Shown: positions 11,581-15,226 of the stretch, piece after piece
How positions within the stretch are numbered: the stretch's first letter is position 1
Layout: every line of letters begins with the position of its first letter
DNA from: Globomyces pollinis-pini
Lineage: Eukaryota; Chytridiomycota; Chytridiomycetes; Rhizophydiales; Globomycetaceae
DNA length: 15,226 bases
Reading direction: 5' to 3'
Assembly: GCA_025399215.1 (NCBI GenBank)
Contig: MU621465.1
Span: forward strand, 1-15,226
Made by a program: the position numbers and the translations under genes
Notes under the pieces: model-generated
What the model was told of the DNA's origin: nothing
What the model saw: only the letters and a program-made list of their open reading frames with translations
Databases searched by the model: none

Positions 11581-11588
11581 ACATTTGT
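11576..11588 (+). promoter_or_regulatory. AATAAA overlapping the eEF1B-gamma stop, then ACATTTGT
   Basis: AATAAA at 11576-11581 overlaps the TAA stop (11578-11580), and ACATTTGT follows at 11581-11588. The STT3 gene ends with the same arrangement. Confidence 0.4.
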
Positions 11589-12318
11589 TTATGATGGCCT
11601 CGAAATTATGTTTTTTTAATGTTTTGAATGATATGAACATCGTTGATCTAAAAGAATGAATGATATTGTCTTTAAATCAATACTGAACAGCCAACCATAT
11701 AACGACATTCACCAAATCAACCAGACCAATCAAAGACCAATTGAAAGAAGTCAATCGTACACAATCTCTCCCATCAAACTAAGGACTGCATACACGACAG
11801 CATTACCATGCTTTGTAGTGGACCAGGTCTTCCCCAAAATATAGCTATTAGGAAAAACTAGCCATGTTGGGTCACAACATATGGTATATGTCCAATCACA
11901 TACTTGTGTAATGTGCGCAACACAGCTCGTCAGGTTTCCATGACTTCATAAGACTCACTATACCTATTTCAATTGCGACATAGATTTCTTTCAATTCTTT
12001 TCATGAGATGAGAATTCAGCGCCCACAACAACGCAAACCCAATATATCTGAATTAGGTTAAATAAAGGGTGATGTGGGGGTTGTGTTTAGTATTTGTGGG
12101 AACTTGAGTACAAGAACTATCAAAACAATTGAAGTTATCATCGAGAGATTGATCATACAATACAGAAGTGTTCACGCTATTGATCTTCATTGTGAAATAT
12201 CAAGGAGGGCATTCAACCACCAACTACCAACCTAAAGAACTTGCCTGTCCCATATTTCTTGTCCCACCAGTTTTTGATTGCCCGCTTCACATGATTCTTT
12301 TGTACTCCGAATCGTATC
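11589..12318. other. Intergenic region, no convincing gene
   Basis: About 730 bp between eEF1B-gamma and the secreted-protein gene. Two overlapping short open frames exist (plus 11656-11844; minus 11751 to about 11947, lacking a suitable ATG), but neither shows family motifs, a signal peptide or splice support. I see no tRNA or repeat. The right part is presumably the promoter of the 12361 gene. Confidence 0.45.
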
Positions 12319-12326
12319 TATATAAA
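12319..12326 (+). promoter_or_regulatory. TATA box of the secreted-protein gene
   Basis: TATATAAA, ending 34 bp before the ATG at 12361, in a sequence otherwise without TATA matches. The A-rich leader ACTAAAATG follows. Placement suggests transcription begins just before the start codon. Confidence 0.6.
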
Positions 12327-12360
12327 GCATCAACCAAATAGAACTAATTCATTAACTAAA

Positions 12361-12708
12361 ATGGTCTCCTTTACCAATCTTTTATTATTATCTGCTACTG
12401 CTCTTGCCATGCCAGCCAAACCACAAGTATGTACCCCAGTACTCCGTGAACACCAAACAACTGGTCTCGGTACCAAAGCAATCGAAACCATCAACCAAGT
12501 GATTTTGCCAGCATTCAGAAAAGACTTGGCCACCAATGGAGTCGCTTGGGTCCTTTCTTACCAATCCGACACCAAGAACAAGGTTGAACAATCCGAGTTG
12601 GTCCGAGCTGTTGGTTATTTAACTGGTGAACATGGACTAGTATTTTTGAGAGTTGAATGTAAGGAAAATCCAAGTTCTTACATGTCCATCAACACTGCAA
12701 TTCATTAA
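12361..12708 (+). CDS. Small predicted secreted protein, 115 aa, unknown family
   Basis: Intronless ORF with a classic signal peptide: MVSFTNLLLLSATALA (1-16), probable cleavage after ALA. The mature part is about 99 residues with just two Cys (24 and 100), which could pair and tie the chain ends together. Composition suggests alternating helix (about 36-59, 75-89) and strand (60-69, 92-100), a small alpha/beta fold. No catalytic motif or known family is apparent. A well-placed TATA box lies upstream and AATAAA (12712-12717) just downstream, so it looks like a real, expressed transcription unit. The C-rich codon choices (ACC, TCC, ATC) resemble the eEF1B-gamma gene more than the helicase, hinting at good expression. 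It lies between the two eEF1B-gamma copies. Confidence 0.75.
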   Translation: MVSFTNLLLLSATALAMPAKPQVCTPVLREHQTTGLGTKAIETINQVILPAFRKDLATNGVAWVLSYQSDTKNKVEQSELVRAVGYLTGEHGLVFLRVECKENPSSYMSINTAIH

Positions 12709-13239
12709 ACCAATAAATTATCCATTCATTCACTTCCAACCGCGTTACAGTATTGAGTATTTGATAAGTTTAATTTAAACTCAGCTTTGCCATAGTATAT
12801 TTGACGCTTAGTTCCTTAAATAGAGTATGGAGACAGGTTCAAATTTGCTGTTGAATTATATTAAATATGTTAGAGTTACACATCCAAACAATGCTTAAAG
12901 CAATGTCAGTTAAATCTTCGCGATAAATTCCCCGTCGCGCTGATATATCCATGCACATTTCCACCAAAGTCAAAGCAATTCTTTCAGTATGTCACCCTGT
13001 TTGTAGAGATAGTGATTTGGTTAGAATCAAAATTAATTTGGAATTTTTAAACAGTAAATGTCAAATGTATCGGAATTCTCTATCAAGAGTTTGACAGGGA
13101 GTGTAACTCACGCAAATTCTCGCACTTTTCTTTAAATTTAATCAATTTTGAATGAGTTTACTATGTCTACGAAAGAATGGAAGATATCTGGTAACCTTGT
13201 CAATGCTAATATATAGAAGATACTACCCCACATATCAGT
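12709..13239. other. Intergenic region, no gene seen
   Basis: About 530 bp of AT-rich sequence with AATAAA of the preceding gene at 12712-12717 and a near-perfect palindrome at 12767-12781 (AGTTTAA-T-TTAAACT). I find no coding motif, tRNA box or mobile-element end. Confidence 0.45.
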
Positions 13240-13269
13240 ACCAAAACAAGAAAAACCAAAACAAGAAAA
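13240..13269. repeat. Two perfect 15-bp tandem copies of ACCAAAACAAGAAAA
   Basis: Unit ACCAAAACAAGAAAA occurs at 13240-13254 and 13255-13269 without mismatch, 55-84 bp before the ATG at 13324. It probably lies in the promoter or 5' UTR of the ankyrin/AAA locus. Confidence 0.8.
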
Positions 13270-13323
13270 AACTTGAATTCTGTTTGCTTTATTCGTATAT
13301 CAGTCCCGAAAATTTCTAAATCT

Positions 13324-14347
13324 ATGAGTCAATCAGATCTTTCCGCAGTAAAAGTAGAAGTTGTCGGTTCACAAAGTACCGCTGTTGAGTTACATTCCAG
13401 TGATTATGTTGGACTAGTATGTTGCGGCAAACCAGATTTTAAATCGCCGTGGCATGTTGATGACTCTTTGGACATCCATATCAATAACGAAGACGATGTA
13501 TACCTTTTTGTTCAGCAGCGTGGGAATACTCTGAAGAATTTACCATCTTTATTATTCGATGTTATAGATCAATGCCCGAAATTTCTGCCAACTTTCTTGG
13601 AATCAAACTTATTTGTAGACTCTTTAAATGCTGAATGTCAAACGCCATTGGAATACGCGATCCTTTGCAAAGACATAGAATCAGTCAAAGTACTGCTAAG
13701 CTATGGGTTAGGGTTAATTAGGGTTTCTATCTGCGTTCGATACTGATGTTTTTACAGATAAGCGGAGATTTGCCTTATTTAACAGCAGTGAAATCGATGT
13801 TTCGCAAGTCATTTTCATTCTCACAACAAACGCTCTAGACAACACGATCATTCGATTTTACAATTCCAATCCCGCAACGTGTCGTACAAGTGCTCCAAAT
13901 CTGGAAATGAAAAAACTTGGACGATTATGTAGAGACACCTTAAAACAATCTTTTGATCATTCATTGGTCAATCGAATTGATGTCATTGTTCCTTTCTTTC
14001 CCTTTGATGAAGAAGCACAGAAGATTGTTGCCTTGAGTTTTGTGATGAAAATCTGTGAATCAATGGAATCTGATCCTGTGGTTGGACACTACACATATTT
14101 CAAAGATAGAAAGAATAAGCATTATGGCAAAATGAAGGTTAGGATTGATGATGAAATCTACAAAGAGATTATCGATTATTACTCTCAGACTGATGGTGCG
14201 AGAAGTATTGAACGTGGGGCTGAAGAAACTGTTCGAATGCCCATCTTGGATGCATTTAGGAAGGATGTGGTCAGCAATGGGGACAGCATTGCTTTAAAAG
14301 TGCATGATGGAAGCATTATTGTGGTAAAAATCGTTGATGGAGCGTAA
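13324..14347 (+). pseudogene. Ankyrin + ClpB-type AAA gene lacking its nucleotide-binding core, frame-shifted
   Basis: Two fragments in different frames. Fragment 1 (13324 to about 13704) starts at an ATG; it contains a clear ankyrin repeat (TPLEYAILCKDIESVKVLLSYG, near residues 108-127) and runs on to a TGA at 13744-13746. Fragment 2 (about 13724-14347, +1 frame) is the C-terminal half of a Clp/HSP100 AAA module: FLSAFDTDVFTDKRR (the LLQVLD-GRLTD region), sensor 1 FILTTNA, the arginine-finger region LVNRIDVIVPF, and sensor 2 DGARSIER in the small subdomain, ending at a natural-looking stop. Walker A, pore loop and Walker B, which should come before FLSAFD, are absent, so ATP hydrolysis cannot be expected. 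Ankyrin plus ClpB-type AAA is the plan of mitochondrial CLPB/SKD3, so both fragments plausibly come from one gene with an internal deletion. No GT..AG intron I tried restores the frame. Confidence 0.72.
13705..13726 (+). repeat. Interstitial telomere-like repeat (TTAGGG type) at the gene break
   Basis: Contains GGGTTAGGGTTA (13705-13716) followed by ATTAGGGTTT (13717-13726), i.e. two TTAGGG units plus partial ones, one of them interrupted. It sits exactly where the ankyrin frame ends and the AAA fragment begins, and puts TAG/TAA stops in the frame of the downstream fragment. Confidence 0.7.
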
Positions 14348-14657
14348 CGTTTTTTTTTTGTATATCTATTTCAAATATAAGCTATTACTTTCTACTATCT
14401 AATCGAATTTTGAGACAGTAGTCCATTGTGTAATGTATTTTAAGTGTCTTGATTTGGATACGCACGTTAAAAAGCTGGTTGTGTGTTCATAGAGAAAGTC
14501 CAACAAACCAATGGTCATTGATCTAATCTTTATATCCTCATCCTACAGCTGGTATCCAGTGATGAGCATTTCATTAGGCTAATCTTTTCAGTCATCTTGG
14601 TCATGCACGTGTAGATTAAATTAATTTTCAGTTTCAAATTATTCTCATCATTTTAAA
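14348..14657. promoter_or_regulatory. Upstream region of eEF1B-gamma copy 2, with E-box CACGTG
   Basis: About 310 bp beginning with a 10-T run (14350-14359) after the AAA fragment stop. A palindromic CACGTG (14606-14611), the bHLH-factor site in fungi, lies 46 bp before the ATG. ATTCTCATC with TTTTAAA before the ATG (14641-14657) matches the upstream of copy 1 with one base gap. The rest does not visibly align to copy 1. Confidence 0.5.
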
Positions 14658-15226
14658 ATGGCTTTAGGGTACGTTAAACAGACATGAATCTATCCATCCA
14701 TCCATCCATCTTTATAGATGTCTATATTCCTACCCATCTTTAAGTCTAAAACATAATCGTTATCATAGTACATGAATAACCAACCACACACGATCATACC
14801 CTTGTCACTAAACTTCATGAAACGAGTATGCTAATTATTTAGAAAGATCTTAACTTACCCAAACAACCCTCGTGTGCAAAAATCTTTGATTGCTGCTAAA
14901 TACAACGGACTTGTCGTTGAAGAAAAACTCATCAGTGTTGGTGTTGACAACAAGACCGATGCTTTCTTGGCTAAATTCCCATTGGGAAAAGTACCTGTAT
15001 TTGAAGGTGAAGATGGTTTCACCCTTTATGAAAGTGGTGCTATCGCTCACTACATTGCCAACAAAGAAGGAACCACTCTTTTCGGAAAGAACCGCAAAGA
15101 AGCTGCTCTTGTTCAACAATATGTTGCATTTGCCGATAACGAATTCGCTCCTATTGCTGCCCAATGGTTATACCCAATCTTGGGATACACTGAATTCAAC
15201 GCTGCTGCAACTGAACGTGCAAAGAC
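14658..15226 (+). CDS. eEF1B gamma subunit, copy 2, 3' part outside window
   Basis: Second gene for the gamma subunit of the eEF1A exchange factor. Exon 1 is 14658-14668 (ATGGCTTTAGG), the intron 14669-14842 (174 nt, GTACGT...ATTTAG), and exon 2 runs from 14843 past the right edge. The 131 visible residues begin MALGKILTYPNNPRVQKS and cover the GST N domain and the start of the GST C domain; by hand alignment about 20 residues differ from copy 1. Residues 36-77 are identical. Both copies keep intron position and phase, so the duplication copied genomic DNA rather than mRNA. The start site is supported by the shared ATTCTCATC..TTTAAAATGG context. The copies are in direct orientation, starts about 4.4 kb apart. 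Whether copy 2 is intact downstream cannot be seen. Confidence 0.92.
14669..14842 (+). other. eEF1B-gamma copy 2 first intron with CATC repeat
   Basis: A 174-nt intron after an 11-nt coding exon. AGACATGAATCTAT with four CATC-type units (14680-14710) aligns to copy 1 (10232-10259), with about one extra CATC unit. The 3' end CTAATTATTTAG differs by one base from copy 1. Between these blocks the two introns have diverged. Confidence 0.75.

Noticed and set aside
11656..11947. Overlapping open frames on both strands in the gap after eEF1B-gamma
   Set aside because: Neither has domain motifs or convincing starts; the minus-strand frame (stop at 11751) lacks an ATG near its beginning. Possible gene remnant, but not supportable.
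12827..12850. tRNA T-arm-like sequence around GGTTCAAAT
   Set aside because: The flanking bases do not form a 5-bp T stem and no acceptor or D arm is found around it.
13273..13323. Upstream extension of the ankyrin frame from a TTG codon at 13273
   Set aside because: Nuclear genes rarely initiate at TTG, and a good in-frame ATG exists at 13324.
13705..13755. Intron joining the ankyrin frame to the AAA fragment (donor in GGGTTAGGG, acceptors TTAG or ACAG)
   Set aside because: Each GT..AG pairing tried either keeps the wrong frame or creates a stop, and none supplies the missing Walker A/B region.

Overview
The window looks like nuclear DNA of an AT-rich, intron-bearing, fungus-like eukaryote. 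Six multi-exon or single-exon genes can be reconstructed by joining exons across GT..AG introns. Most introns are only 24-37 nt long, standard stop codons are used, and the gene set (SEN1/UPF1-like helicase, Ssp1/SAK1-type CaMKK kinase, STT3, an SNG1/YhgE-Pip-like membrane protein, eEF1B-gamma) fits a fungus. An early-diverging lineage is my guess from the ultrashort introns and the ankyrin-ClpB remnant; the sequence does not prove it.

Layout. 1-2274 (minus): 5' part of an SF1 helicase of the UPF1/SEN1 family, running off the left edge. A 153-bp divergent promoter with a 16-A tract separates it from a complete CaMKK-like kinase (2428-4512, plus, eight exons). 4712-7214 (plus): complete STT3, the catalytic subunit of oligosaccharyltransferase, in eight exons. 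7369-8005 (plus): an unrecognised cysteine-rich single-pass membrane protein in two exons. 8076-9521 (minus): a six-TM SNG1/DUF3533-like protein, converging on the preceding gene. 10211-11580 (plus): eEF1B-gamma, with an 11-nt first coding exon and a 131-nt first intron. 12361-12708 (plus): a small predicted secreted protein. 13324-14347 (plus): a broken ankyrin/ClpB-type AAA gene whose nucleotide-binding core is missing, with a short TTAGGG-type telomeric repeat at the break. 14658-15226 (plus): a second eEF1B-gamma copy with the same exon 1/intron 1 arrangement, running off the right edge.

How the parts relate. These are mostly unrelated housekeeping genes, packed tightly (70-200 bp gaps) on the left and loosely (300-800 bp gaps) on the right, where the eEF1B-gamma duplication, the secreted protein and the broken gene lie. 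The left half looks like a stable core region; the right half has the marks of duplication and rearrangement.

The observations most worth a second look are: the telomere-like repeat exactly at the lesion of the ankyrin/AAA gene; a 62-nt STT3 intron that divides into two back-to-back 29- and 33-nt introns with no exon between them; the ultrashort intron set in general; and the eEF1B-gamma pair, with conserved intron-1 elements and a 104-bp block carrying one mismatch.
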